Positions 26,015-34,890 of a stretch of 64,000 bases of DNA are shown piece by piece (the stretch's first letter is position 1; the number at the start of each line of letters is the position of its first letter). The DNA comes from Seonamhaeicola aphaedonensis (GTDB lineage Bacteria > Bacteroidota > Bacteroidia > Flavobacteriales > Flavobacteriaceae): contig NZ_QRDX01000003.1 of NCBI RefSeq assembly GCF_003386195.1, positions 310,001 to 374,000 on the forward strand, in the 5' to 3' direction. A model generated the notes under the pieces. The model worked only from the letters and a program-made list of their open reading frames with translations. It ran no database searches and was not told where the DNA came from. Position numbers and translations under genes: made by a program.

Positions 26015-28362
26015 AAATCCATTCTGAACAATAAATTAGGGGTTATCCCTATTGATGATTTATTCACTTCCCTTAAAGCATCTTCATTACTAGCGCCTTG
26101 CCTTCTTTCATAAGTCCTGCTCAATAAATTACTTTTATTGTAAATATTTAATATGGAAAAACCTATCTTACCTTTCCAGTTATCTTTATTAGAGACATTA
26201 AAGGTATATGTGGTTGATAGATCAAGCCTATGATAATCTGGTAAACGAGCTCCATTAACTTCATCATATTCAATTTGAGGGCCGTCTGGTGTATCAATAA
26301 TACCAGTTGCTTTAGTATACGGAATTCCTGTTCTTATATTCCATCCTAATGAAACATTAAAATGGTTCCACTCATAAGTATGAGACCAAGTAAGTTGATG
26401 TGTTATATCTGAGTTTCCAGAAAACTCCTCTCCACTATTTATGTAATCAAAAGAGAAGTCATTGTTTACATAAGAATAACTCAACCAAGTCCTATAGTTT
26501 TGTATTCTCTTCTTAATTAAGACATCCATCCCAAAAACTTCACTTTCTCCTTTTGAAAAGAAATTATCTGAAATTTCAAAACCCAAAGTGTAAGATGTTA
26601 GTCCATTAATTTTTTTGTAATAGGCTTCAATATCAATGTTCCATCCCCTTTTACCAAATATAAATCCAGATGTAAATTGTTTGCTTTTTAAGACAGGAAT
26701 TTCTCCATCTTCAGATAAAACCCAAATTTGATCTTCCAATCCAAACTCCTGAGTATTAAATTCAACCACTTGACTCACTGCCTGATGCAAGGTCTCACCA
26801 GAAACCTTATACTTTAATGAAGATGAAAGGCGTGTTTCAAACTGTACCCTTGGCTCAACAAAAAATTGATTTAAAACCGAAAAATAGTTGGTTCTCAACC
26901 CTGCGTTTAAGAGCCATTTATTAGATCTCTTATATTGATAATCTAAATAAAGAGCGTGGGTGTTATTTGTATTCTCATTAGATTCATTAAAATCTTCTTC
27001 AGGACTTTCACTGTCTGTAAAACTAAGACCATAGTTGACTTTATTTGAAGAAAATTCATACCCAACACCTAAAGTAGTTGGTTCATTTAATTTTAAATTA
27101 GTGTTATACGAAAACCCAAAATCATCAATAGTATTTAACTTTCTTAATTCATCACTAAATTCATCTGTGATACTGTTACCTCCTACATACTCTAAATCAA
27201 ATTTTGAATAGTAAGCGTTGAAATCATGAGAAAATGAATTATTAAAATTATGTTTCCAATTGAGGCTACTTCCTTGATTTGTTATCTCTAATTTATCATT
27301 TGATGCTTCGTCAAACTCTTCAATTAGAAAACCGTAATCTAGTTTATTGTTAGTAAACAAAGTGCTTACAGATAGCTGATTATTTTTATTTGGCTTAACT
27401 AAGGCCTTTATTGTAAAATCTCTAAAGTTAAAAACATCTTTGGTGGTTAATACTTCATCATCTTCAAAAACCTTATTACCTTCAGAAATTTTAGTTTCCT
27501 GAAAAACACGCTTTGAAAGATTTCTAAAAGTTTCCGTATCAAAAATATCTGTTATTGATCGTCTTGCCGATGTTATAATAGCCGCTTGATTACTAATTGG
27601 AGCTTTTAAATAAATGTCGGCATGAGTCATATTTAAACCAGCGCCTCCTTCTATTTTGTTTGGAATGTCATTATCTGATGTTATATCTATAACACCAGAT
27701 ATTCTATTGCCATACTTTGCTCTTGTTCCACTTTTATAAAGTTTAATTTCCTCTGTTATATAGGGATTAAATGCTGATATGGTACCGAAAAAATGCCCAG
27801 AATGATACATTTTTATACCATCCCATAATATCAAATTTTGATCAGGTGTTCCTCCTCTTATGTATAAACCTGAAGCAGTCTCTGTGGGGCTTTGAACCCC
27901 CGGTAGCAATTGAATGCTTTGTAAAACATCGGGTTCTGTTAAACCAGGAAGAATCCCTAGTTTATTGGGTAGTAAAGAAATGGAAGCGTCATCTTTTTTT
28001 TTACTTATTCCAGTGGTTAAGTACTCTTTTATAAGTACCTCTTGCAGTTGTTGGGTGTCTGTTATTCTAGTTTTTCTTGGTTTAACTGTATAATATCTTC
28101 TAGATTGCTTTCTAAAAACTACTGTGGCTTTTTCTTCAAGAATTAGTAAAATCTCATCAAGAGTGGCATTTTCAATGTTTAAACTAATAGTTTTATTGTT
28201 TATGAGATCTGAATTATAGGAAAATTTAATATCAAATTTCTCTTCTATATCTTGAAAAACTTTAACTAATGCGACATCAGAATAATCTAAGGAAACTTTC
28301 TCTTGGGCAAATAGGTTTAATGAGAAAAGGACAAAGACAAAGGTTAATAACTTGATGTTCAT
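26011..28362 (-). CDS. TonB-dependent receptor with N-terminal STN signalling domain
   Basis: A 783-residue outer-membrane receptor. After the signal peptide (about 1-19) comes an STN-type domain (about 20-95: VALVKVFQDIEEKF and LDEILLILEEK). A plug domain follows (LPGVQSPTETASGLYIRGG and LILWDGIKMY), then a 22-strand barrel ending in a phenylalanine (LLFRMDF). STN plus the adjacent FecR and ECF sigma genes indicates trans-envelope signalling: ligand binding activates the sigma factor. The ligand (iron chelator or other) cannot be read from sequence. Confidence 0.93.
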   Translation of the reverse strand: MNIKLLTFVFVLFSLNLFAQEKVSLDYSDVALVKVFQDIEEKFDIKFSYNSDLINNKTISLNIENATLDEILLILEEKATVVFRKQSRRYYTVKPRKTRITDTQQLQEVLIKEYLTTGISKKKDDASISLLPNKLGILPGLTEPDVLQSIQLLPGVQSPTETASGLYIRGGTPDQNLILWDGIKMYHSGHFFGTISAFNPYITEEIKLYKSGTRAKYGNRISGVIDITSDNDIPNKIEGGAGLNMTHADIYLKAPISNQAAIITSARRSITDIFDTETFRNLSKRVFQETKISEGNKVFEDDEVLTTKDVFNFRDFTIKALVKPNKNNQLSVSTLFTNNKLDYGFLIEEFDEASNDKLEITNQGSSLNWKHNFNNSFSHDFNAYYSKFDLEYVGGNSITDEFSDELRKLNTIDDFGFSYNTNLKLNEPTTLGVGYEFSSNKVNYGLSFTDSESPEEDFNESNENTNNTHALYLDYQYKRSNKWLLNAGLRTNYFSVLNQFFVEPRVQFETRLSSSLKYKVSGETLHQAVSQVVEFNTQEFGLEDQIWVLSEDGEIPVLKSKQFTSGFIFGKRGWNIDIEAYYKKINGLTSYTLGFEISDNFFSKGESEVFGMDVLIKKRIQNYRTWLSYSYVNNDFSFDYINSGEEFSGNSDITHQLTWSHTYEWNHFNVSLGWNIRTGIPYTKATGIIDTPDGPQIEYDEVNGARLPDYHRLDLSTTYTFNVSNKDNWKGKIGFSILNIYNKSNLLSRTYERRQGASNEDALREVNKSSIGITPNLLFRMDF

Positions 28363-28435
28363 TTATACTTAATTCAAGAAGGGGCTCCTAAAAATATAAA
28401 TTTAGGACGATTTTGCTAAAATAAGTATAATTTAA

Positions 28436-29365
28436 CTATTGTTTTGAATTAAGTACAATAATTCCTTTTTCATTGTTAACAGTGTAAGACAAATTCATTG
28501 GTGCTGATACGGTCCTTAATGCTAAACTTAAATCTGTATGCGTAAAGGCTCCTGTAAATCTCTTATCTAAATCAATATTTGAAGTATCGAATGTGATTTG
28601 AAATTGATTTTCTAAAGCTACTAACACTTGAGAGATTGGCGCGTTGTAAAATGTACTTTCTCCAGCTAACCAATTAGGTTCATTTAAAGTAAAGTTCCAT
28701 TCTTCAAGACTTTTGTTTATAACTCTAACAGCTTCTCCAGGTAAAAGTATGATAGCCTTTTTCAATGAATTACTAGTAACTCTTACTTTTCCTTCCATGC
28801 ATTGTACTTCAAAATAAGTATCTCTAGAGATTACATTAAATTCAGTTCCTAATACTTCTACAATACCTTCATTTGTCAAAACCTTAAAAGATTCTCCTTT
28901 TTCAACATCAAAAAAGGCTTCGCCTTCTAACTCTAAAGCTCTGTTTGATTTCCAATTTAAAGTCTTATAATATAAATGGGAGTTGGCATTTAATTTTACT
29001 TCAGAATTATCCGGAAGTACAACTGCTAATTGTTCACTAAATCCTGTAGTGAAATGAGACTGCATGTTCATAACATAGAACATACCCAAGGCAACAACCA
29101 CCACAGCGGCAGCATAAGCCCAATTAGGAATTAGTTTTATTATTGGAGTCTTGGAAGTTTTGGGCTTCGCGCTCGTTTGTTCTCTGAGCTTGTTTAATAA
29201 CGCTTGACTGTTAAAAGTAGGAGCTTTTAGTGTTTGGGACGCATCATTAATCTTTTTAAGAACAGGATAATCTTCTGAGTTTTCAAATTTTTTAAGCTCT
29301 TCTTTAGAAAGTTCTCCAGCAATCCATCGAGCTAAAAATTCGTCTTCTTTGATAAATTTTTCCAT
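28436..29365 (-). CDS. FecR-type anti-sigma factor
   Basis: A 309-residue inner-membrane protein. Its cytoplasmic N-terminus (DEFLARWIAGELSKEELKKF) binds sigma. There is one transmembrane segment near residues 80-100 (AYAAAVVVVALGMFYVM), then the periplasmic FecR domain (SEVKLNANSHLYY, GEAFFDVEKGESFKVLT) and a DUF4974-like C-terminal region that meets the receptor. It lies between the sigma gene upstream (54 bp) and the receptor gene downstream (73 bp). Confidence 0.94.
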   Translation of the reverse strand: MEKFIKEDEFLARWIAGELSKEELKKFENSEDYPVLKKINDASQTLKAPTFNSQALLNKLREQTSAKPKTSKTPIIKLIPNWAYAAAVVVVALGMFYVMNMQSHFTTGFSEQLAVVLPDNSEVKLNANSHLYYKTLNWKSNRALELEGEAFFDVEKGESFKVLTNEGIVEVLGTEFNVISRDTYFEVQCMEGKVRVTSNSLKKAIILLPGEAVRVINKSLEEWNFTLNEPNWLAGESTFYNAPISQVLVALENQFQITFDTSNIDLDKRFTGAFTHTDLSLALRTVSAPMNLSYTVNNEKGIIVLNSKQ

Positions 29366-29419
29366 TCTAATTAAAGTTCTTATAATTATAAAACAGTTGA
29401 TTTTGGTTTTACCCTACTT

Positions 29420-29932
29420 TTATATTTTCCCAAATTGTTTTCTTAGCGTAACTAGAGCTAAACTCATTCTTTTTTCAACTGCTTTTAAACTTACTCCCGT
29501 TATTTCAGCAATCTCAGAATATTTCTTTTTATCTATTCTACTTAACAAAAAAACTTCACGTTGCTTTTCTGGTAAATTAGCAATAGCTGTTTTAAGTTTT
29601 TGCATGAATTCCTGCTCTTCTAAAATAAACTGAGGTGTTTCATTACTCACTTTATTTATTTGAGTATTTTGATGCTCTAATACAATTTTCTTATGAGCCA
29701 CTTCATTTAGAAAAATATTTCTGGCCACTGTATATAAAAACGACTTCGCCTTATCAAAAACAACTTTTGAACAATTATTCCATAGCTTTATAAAGGCATC
29801 CTGAACAATATCTTCTGCTTGTTGCTCATCACCACATTTATAATATATATAATTATAAAGCGTTTTGGAGTGCGTATTAAATAGGTACTCATAGGTTACT
29901 TTTTCACAAACAGATTTGGTTTCGCTACTCAT
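29420..29932 (-). CDS. ECF-type RNA polymerase sigma-70 factor
   Basis: 170 residues from the ATG at 29930-29932; an upstream TTG is less likely. Region 2 includes YNYIYYKCGDEQQAEDIVQDAFIKLW, in which the DIVQDAF core is typical. Region 4 has LPEKQREVFLLSRIDKKKYSEIAEITGVS with the helix-turn-helix. It is the first gene of the sigma, anti-sigma and receptor set and presumably activates the receptor operon or other targets. Confidence 0.95.
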   Translation of the reverse strand: MSSETKSVCEKVTYEYLFNTHSKTLYNYIYYKCGDEQQAEDIVQDAFIKLWNNCSKVVFDKAKSFLYTVARNIFLNEVAHKKIVLEHQNTQINKVSNETPQFILEEQEFMQKLKTAIANLPEKQREVFLLSRIDKKKYSEIAEITGVSLKAVEKRMSLALVTLRKQFGKI

Positions 29933-30265
29933 AGAAAGTAAAAGCTTTTTTTTCAAATTTAAAAAAATTAAAGATAGTAGGTAGGGTGTTTTGATTTTAA
30001 ACTGTTTAATATATAAACTAGGGCACTAAAGCCCCAAATAGTGTTCCTAGTTTGCCCCAAAACCCCAAATTTATAATTCTCTTACCTACGTTGTAATGGT
30101 TTAGTATCATGTCTTAATAATGGTTTTAAGATTTGGTTGATTAAACTTAAAAGTTAAGTTACATGATACTTTCAAGTTAAAACTTGAATATGGTTGAGTT
30201 AGCTAATTTGTGCCAAAGCGTGTTCCCCAAATCTATAAGTCTTTGTCACAAATTTGCAGCTTAAA
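29933..30265. other. Divergent intergenic region rich in inverted repeats
   Basis: This 333-bp region separates the sigma gene from the small protein at 30266. It holds four inverted repeats: 30015-30053 (AAACTAGG/CCTAGTTT with CACTA/TAGTG inside), AGTATCATGT (30103-30112) with ACATGATACT (30161-30170), TCAAGTT/AACTTGA (30172-30187), and AATTTGTG (30205-30212) with CACAAATT (30247-30254). CCCCAAA recurs three or four times. No gene is visible. Regulatory sites or remains of a mobile element are both possible. Confidence 0.55.
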
Positions 30266-30688
30266 ATGAATCATCAATTTACAGGTACAATAATTATGAC
30301 TTTATTAACGTCGTATTTCGTGAGTAAGAAGGAAGAATTGAAAAATACAAGTGATGCTGTACTAAGTTTATCCAAGGGCAAAGATTTAAACGGTTCTCCT
30401 GTTTTTGATTTATGGATTTATAGAAATGGTCAAATTACTTATAATGGCATTGAAAATGTAGATAAAATAGGAATACATAATACCTATATACCTTTAGACA
30501 TTGTAAAAAAGATTACAGAATACACTTCGATTATAAGCCCCAAGGAAACAGGAGATAATAAAGGTAGAGACAATTCACTTAACATTGTTAAATACAACAA
30601 TCGGATGCTTGTTTATCAACCATCTAAAGCCAAAGGAAATTTACAAGAATTAAATACACTTTTAGAGAATATAGCAAATAGCATATAA
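30266..30688 (+). CDS. Small DUF6438-like protein carrying a repeat-derived peptide
   Basis: 140 residues from the ATG at 30266; a TTG 12 bp upstream lies in an inverted repeat. The segment PVFDLWIYRNGQITYNGIENV with KIGIHNTYI resembles DUF6438 proteins, which have a PVY-like strand, then YxxG and GxY. The residues before it, SDAVLSLSKG (DNA 30350-30382), look like the translation of a flavobacterial dispersed repeat and may replace the conserved CYGTCP-like lead-in. There is a hydrophobic N-terminus but no clear signal peptide. Function unknown. Confidence 0.55.
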   Translation: MNHQFTGTIIMTLLTSYFVSKKEELKNTSDAVLSLSKGKDLNGSPVFDLWIYRNGQITYNGIENVDKIGIHNTYIPLDIVKKITEYTSIISPKETGDNKGRDNSLNIVKYNNRMLVYQPSKAKGNLQELNTLLENIANSI

Positions 30689-30697
30689 ATATTAAAA

Positions 30698-30751
30698 ATG
30701 ACAATTAAAAGAAGAATGAGGGTTCGTACTTTTATTGTTAACCTCTGCTAA
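30698..30751 (+). other. 17-codon open frame running into a terminator
   Basis: The frame starts at ATG 30698 and encodes a basic peptide beginning MTIKRRMRVRT. It ends at TAA 30749-30751, inside the left arm of the terminator at 30740. This layout resembles a leader-peptide/attenuator module, but no plus-strand gene follows for 7.6 kb, so it may be a remnant or chance. Confidence 0.3.
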
Positions 30752-30776
30752 TTAAATTTAGCAGGGGTTTTTTTTG
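30740..30776 (+). terminator. Rho-independent terminator after the small DUF6438-like gene
   Basis: AACCTCTGCTAA pairs with TTAGCAGGGGTT (one G-T pair) over a 6-base loop and is followed by a long T-run. Confidence 0.9.
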
Positions 30777-30796
30777 TTTTAAAGAACAATAATCTA

Positions 30797-30832
30797 TAAA
30801 AAAAACCTCTTTTAATTGCTTAAAAGAGGTTA
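30797..30832 (-). terminator. Rho-independent terminator for the OmpH-like gene
   Basis: On the minus strand AACCTCTTTTAA pairs with TTAAAAGAGGTT and is followed by eight T residues, 26 bp after the stop of the gene at 30858. Confidence 0.9.
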
Positions 30833-30857
30833 ATTTTTTGATTATTAATTCCTTGAG

Positions 30858-31373
30858 TTATTTTTTATTATACTCTACATCTAATGCTTCCAAGATAGTT
30901 TGAGTTAAATTGTTTTCATCAGTACCATATAATACTGAAGAAGCACCATCGCTAGTACCTAAAATGTAAGTATAACCATTTGCTTTCCCGTAGTCTTTCA
31001 CAAAGTCTTTTACTTTACTAATTAAAGAATCTATTTCAGTCTGAAATGCTTGTGATATCTGTTGCTGCTCCAATTGAATTTTCTGTCCTAACAACTGTTC
31101 TTTTTGTTGTATTTCTTGAGATAATGCTTGAAGCTTAGACTGAGACATTTTCTGTGCCTTCAACTGAGCCTCTTTAAGTTCTATCTGATAAGCAGCTATC
31201 ATACTATCTCTTTTCTTATTAAAGGCATCTTCTCTGCCTTTAAATTTAGCTTCTAAATCTTTCTTTTCCTGAATCTCATTTATTAGTGTTGAATTATCAA
31301 CGAAACCAATCTTTTGTTGTTGGCAAGAAGTAAATACTACTACAACAAAAAGTGCGAAAAAAATATATTTCAT
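30858..31373 (-). CDS. OmpH/Skp-family periplasmic chaperone
   Basis: A 171-residue protein with a lipoprotein-like signal (VVVVFTSCQQQ, Cys17). The KIGFVDNSTLINE start of the OmpH domain follows, then a long coiled coil rich in Gln, Lys and Glu (about 40-120). Skp family members escort outer-membrane proteins through the periplasm. The lipid anchor is a common variation in Bacteroidota. It is monocistronic with its own -7 element and terminator. Confidence 0.9.
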   Translation of the reverse strand: MKYIFFALFVVVVFTSCQQQKIGFVDNSTLINEIQEKKDLEAKFKGREDAFNKKRDSMIAAYQIELKEAQLKAQKMSQSKLQALSQEIQQKEQLLGQKIQLEQQQISQAFQTEIDSLISKVKDFVKDYGKANGYTYILGTSDGASSVLYGTDENNLTQTILEALDVEYNKK

Positions 31374-31394
31374 TTTTAAAATTTTTTAGTCGGA

Positions 31395-31402
31395 CAAATG
31401 TA
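31395..31402 (-). promoter_or_regulatory. -7 promoter element for the OmpH-like gene
   Basis: It reads TACATTTG on the minus strand, 21 bp before the ATG. Confidence 0.5.
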
Positions 31403-31601
31403 ATAAACAAAACTATTCGAAATACTTAAATTAAGCTCGAACTAAGACAATAACTAAAACTTATAACGAAATAAAAGAACTATCGATAACAATTATTGAT
31501 TAAGAATTGAAATAAAGCGTTTTAAGCGTCTTTAAAATTCACACTGAACACATCAATAACAATAATACCAAAACTTGAAATAATGGCTTCAAAAATCGTT
31601 T

Positions 31602-32456
31602 TTAGATATTTTTAATGATATAAATTAAAGAAGATGCTTCTTTTGTCTTTAGTGCTTTCAAATTAGAGAGCGCTCCTATATAAAATCCTTTAATGACATT
31701 CATTTTATCAGTTTTATATTTTTCAGAAAGTAGACTCACATAAAAAGCATCAAACCACATGGGTTTTATTTTTATAACTTGCATTTTCATTTTTGAAAAT
31801 AAACTAGAAACTGAAGACCTATTAAAATGCCAAAGATGTCTAGGTACATCATATGCCGCCCAAAATTCTTTATAGTATTTTGCATCATAGCTTTTAAAAT
31901 TAGGTGCAGCAATAATTAAAACACCATTTGGTTTTAATAGCTTTTGAAAATTTTTTATTTGATTTTCAAGTTGTGGAAGGTGTTCTAAAACATGCCAAAG
32001 GGTAATCACATCAAAACTTGCTTCCTTTAGATCTGAGAAGAGCTTTTCAATTTCAAAAACCGAGTTTGGTGTTTTGGAGTTTGCAATGGCCCTAGCTTTT
32101 TCATTAGGTTCTATACCAAAAACAGTCCAACCATTTCTCTTAGCCATATATAAAAAATCACCTGTACCACATCCAACATCAAGTAAGTTTTTAGATTCTA
32201 AATGAAATGAATTAATTAGAATTACCTTTTTTTTAAGAGCTAATACTCGAACCCAATGATAAACTTTTTCGAATAAGTTGCGTTTAGAATCTGTGTGTGA
32301 AATGTAATCTTCACTCTTATAATATTCTTGTAATTTTTCTTTTTTAGGAGGTGGTGTAGTTTCTAAATAACCGTAAGTAGGATTTTGAATTAACTCAAAT
32401 ATTTCTCCCGAAACAGAATGGTCTTTTACAGTTAAAAAAACAGGCTTTCTATTCAT
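31602..32456 (-). CDS. Class I SAM-dependent methyltransferase
   Basis: A 284-residue protein with motif I LLDVGCGTGDFLY, then FGIEPNEKARAIA, and VITLWHVLEHL as motif II/III. A FWAAYDVPRHLWHFNR segment late in the protein recurs in Bacteroidota methyltransferases next to envelope genes. The substrate is unknown; glycan or small-molecule methylation is possible. A parS-like site lies 44 bp upstream, between this gene and mnmG. Confidence 0.85.
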   Translation of the reverse strand: MNRKPVFLTVKDHSVSGEIFELIQNPTYGYLETTPPPKKEKLQEYYKSEDYISHTDSKRNLFEKVYHWVRVLALKKKVILINSFHLESKNLLDVGCGTGDFLYMAKRNGWTVFGIEPNEKARAIANSKTPNSVFEIEKLFSDLKEASFDVITLWHVLEHLPQLENQIKNFQKLLKPNGVLIIAAPNFKSYDAKYYKEFWAAYDVPRHLWHFNRSSVSSLFSKMKMQVIKIKPMWFDAFYVSLLSEKYKTDKMNVIKGFYIGALSNLKALKTKEASSLIYIIKNI

Positions 32457-32499
32457 TTATGATAAAATCTGAAACAGGATAGTTGTTTAAAAAAACTAT

Positions 32500-32515
32500 T
32501 GTTCCACGTGGAACA
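32500..32515. promoter_or_regulatory. parS-like centromere site 1
   Basis: The 16-bp perfect palindrome TGTTCCACGTGGAACA closely matches the ParB-binding consensus (TGTTTCACGTGAAACA and relatives). It lies between the methyltransferase gene and mnmG. An identical copy is at 34423-34438. Confidence 0.85.
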
Positions 32516-32533
32516 ATAACTCATGCTTTTAGT

Positions 32534-34405
32534 TTAACGCCCCATGTAAACCAACAAAACAGAAATGTCATTTGGTGAAACACCGCTAATTCTTGATGCC
32601 TGAGACACTGTTGTTGGTTGTACTTTTTTAAGTTTTTCTTTTGCTTCAAAACTCATTGACTTGATTTTAGAATAATCGAAATTCTCTGGTATTTTAACAT
32701 ATTCTAATCTATTAAGCTTATCAGCATTGTTCTTTTCTTTGGCAATATAACCCGAATACTTTACTTGTATTTCAGCCTGTTCAATCACTTCTCTGTCTAA
32801 ATTATGTTCCTGAATATACTTTTCAACACTATGCACCTTCCTAACATCATCCATATAAATGTTTGGTCGTGCAAAAATTTTAAACAGTTTTCCAGACTGC
32901 TTTACTGGAGCAGAATTCTTTTGCTTTAATATCGGATTTATAATCTCTGGCTTAACACTAGTGCTTTCAAAAAACGACACAAACTTTTCAGCGCTTTCGT
33001 GCTTTTGCTCCATCCTTCTTAAACGTTTCTCAGATGCCAAACCTAATTTAAAACCTTTAGGTGTTAATCGTAAATCTGCATTATCTTGCCTTAATAATGT
33101 TCTATATTCGGCCCTTGAAGTAAACATTCGATAGGGCTCTTCTGTACCTTTGGTTATTAAATCATCTATTAAAACACCAATATAGGCCTCATCTCTTTTT
33201 AGAGTAAACGCTTCTTGTTCCTGTACTTTTAAACTAGCATTAATTCCAGCTATTAATCCTTGTGAAGCTGCTTCTTCATATCCTGTAGTCCCATTAATTT
33301 GACCAGCAAAATATAAGCCACTAACAATTTTTGTTTCTAAAGTATGTTTTAATTGTGTAGGAGGAAAATAGTCATATTCAATAGCATATCCCGGTCTAAA
33401 AAACTTTACATTTTCAAATCCCACAACAGAACGCAATGCTTTATATTGAACATCCTCAGGTAACGAAGTTGAGAAACCATTCACATATACCTCAACAGTG
33501 TTCCATCCTTCGGGTTCTATGAATAATTGGTGCCTATCTTTGTCAGCAAAACGGTTTATCTTATCCTCAATAGACGGACAATAACGTGGCCCTAAACTTT
33601 TAATCCTACCATTAAACATTGGCGATCTATCAAAACCTTCCCGAAGTAACTCATGTACTTCAGGACTTGTGTATGTCATATAGCAAGAACGCTGCTTTTG
33701 TAATGGTTTTGTAATATCTAAATACGAAAATTTTTCTGGATTATTATCACCAGGTTGCTCTGTCATTTTAGAGTAATCCAACGATCTACCATCTACTCTT
33801 GGAGGCGTACCAGTTTTCATTCTACCTGAGTCAAAACCTAAATCCACCAACTGCTCAGTGATTCCTGTGGCAGCTTTTTCCCCTGCTCTACCACCACCAA
33901 AATTCTTATCTCCTATATGGATAAGACCGTTTAAAAAAGTGCCATTAGTTAATACAACCGCTTTTGATTTAATCTCAACCCCTAATGATGTCTTTATACC
34001 AATAACCTTGTCCCCTTCTATCAATAAACCAGAAACCATTTCTTGATAAAAGTCTAGATTCTTTGTTTGCTCTAACAACAACCTCCAATCTTCAGCAAAA
34101 CGCATTCTATCACTCTGAACTCTCGGACTCCACATTGCAGGTCCTTTTGATTTATTAAGCATTTTAAATTGAATAGCAGATGTATCAGAAACAATACCAC
34201 TATAACCCCCAAGTGCATCAATCTCACGCACGATTTGACCCTTTGCAATACCACCCATAGCAGGATTACAAGACATTTGTGCAATGTTTTGTAAGTTCAT
34301 GGTAACAAGCAATGTTTTACTTCCCATGTTAGCAGCCGCCGCTGCAGCTTCGCTACCTGCATGACCCGCCCCTACAACAATTACATCATAAACATCGTTA
34401 AACAT
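32534..34405 (-). CDS. mnmG: tRNA uridine-34 carboxymethylaminomethyl modification enzyme, FAD subunit
   Basis: Acts with MnmE on wobble uridines of several tRNAs. The 623-residue length is normal. The N-terminal FAD motif [12 protein letters not shown] and the family signature [22 protein letters not shown] are present, as are GTGYEEAA and the MFTSRAEYR region. It is monocistronic. Its 5' leader contains a parS-like site (34423-34438), and another lies just past its 3' end. Confidence 0.98.
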   Translation of the reverse strand: MFNDVYDVIVVGAGHAGSEAAAAAANMGSKTLLVTMNLQNIAQMSCNPAMGGIAKGQIVREIDALGGYSGIVSDTSAIQFKMLNKSKGPAMWSPRVQSDRMRFAEDWRLLLEQTKNLDFYQEMVSGLLIEGDKVIGIKTSLGVEIKSKAVVLTNGTFLNGLIHIGDKNFGGGRAGEKAATGITEQLVDLGFDSGRMKTGTPPRVDGRSLDYSKMTEQPGDNNPEKFSYLDITKPLQKQRSCYMTYTSPEVHELLREGFDRSPMFNGRIKSLGPRYCPSIEDKINRFADKDRHQLFIEPEGWNTVEVYVNGFSTSLPEDVQYKALRSVVGFENVKFFRPGYAIEYDYFPPTQLKHTLETKIVSGLYFAGQINGTTGYEEAASQGLIAGINASLKVQEQEAFTLKRDEAYIGVLIDDLITKGTEEPYRMFTSRAEYRTLLRQDNADLRLTPKGFKLGLASEKRLRRMEQKHESAEKFVSFFESTSVKPEIINPILKQKNSAPVKQSGKLFKIFARPNIYMDDVRKVHSVEKYIQEHNLDREVIEQAEIQVKYSGYIAKEKNNADKLNRLEYVKIPENFDYSKIKSMSFEAKEKLKKVQPTTVSQASRISGVSPNDISVLLVYMGR

Positions 34406-34422
34406 TACTAATCTATTTTACT

Positions 34423-34438
34423 TGTTCCACGTGGAACA
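34423..34438. promoter_or_regulatory. parS-like centromere site 2
   Basis: TGTTCCACGTGGAACA, identical to the site at 32500. It lies in the probable mnmG leader, between the -7 element and the ATG, so ParB binding could also affect mnmG transcription. Confidence 0.85.
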
Positions 34439-34455
34439 TGAATAATTTAAGTCTG

Positions 34456-34463
34456 CAAATATA
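34456..34463 (-). promoter_or_regulatory. -7 promoter element for mnmG
   Basis: It reads TATATTTG on the minus strand, 50 bp before the ATG. The parS-like site lies downstream of it. Confidence 0.5.
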
Positions 34464-34479
34464 CACTGAACTTTTCATT

Positions 34480-34890
34480 TCATATAAGCTTTGTTAAGTA
34501 GTAGTTCTCTTTATCACGCATCATTGTAGCTTCAATATCAGACTTGTCTTTGTATCCACAATAATGAAGTATACCATGAATAATTACTCGATGGATTTCA
34601 TCATCAAAAGACACATTGAAATCCCTTGCGTTGTCTTCTACTCTTTCAATTGAAATAAAAATATCACCTTGTATAATTTTTCCTACTGAATAATCAAAGC
34701 TAATAATGTCCGTTAATGTATCGTGATTAAGAAACTCTAGGTTTAATTTGTGTAAATAATCATCATCACAAAATATATAATTTACTTCTTCAATTTTAAA
34801 CCCTTCTTCATGAATAGTCTCTAGAATCCAATCTGAAATTCTACGTTCATTTTGAATTAGAAACTCAGTTTCATAATTAAAATTAATCAT
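34480..34890 (-). CDS. ybeY: Endoribonuclease YbeY (rRNA maturation factor)
   Basis: 136 residues from the ATG at 34888-34890, overlapping the DUF4175 gene by 8 bp. YbeY is a single-strand RNase needed for 16S rRNA 3'-end processing and ribosome quality control. LTDIISFDYS and the metal motif HGILHYCGYKDKSD are visible. The family motif in E. coli ends with a third His (HGxLHLxGYDH), here replaced by Lys-Asp; I recall this as common in Bacteroidota, where the Asp may serve as ligand. Confidence 0.94.
   Translation of the reverse strand: MINFNYETEFLIQNERRISDWILETIHEEGFKIEEVNYIFCDDDYLHKLNLEFLNHDTLTDIISFDYSVGKIIQGDIFISIERVEDNARDFNVSFDDEIHRVIIHGILHYCGYKDKSDIEATMMRDKENYYLTKLI

Noticed and set aside
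32461-34480. Calling the mnmG region the replication origin itself
   Set aside because: parS sites suggest proximity only. No DnaA-box cluster, AT-rich unwinding element, dnaA or parAB was seen.
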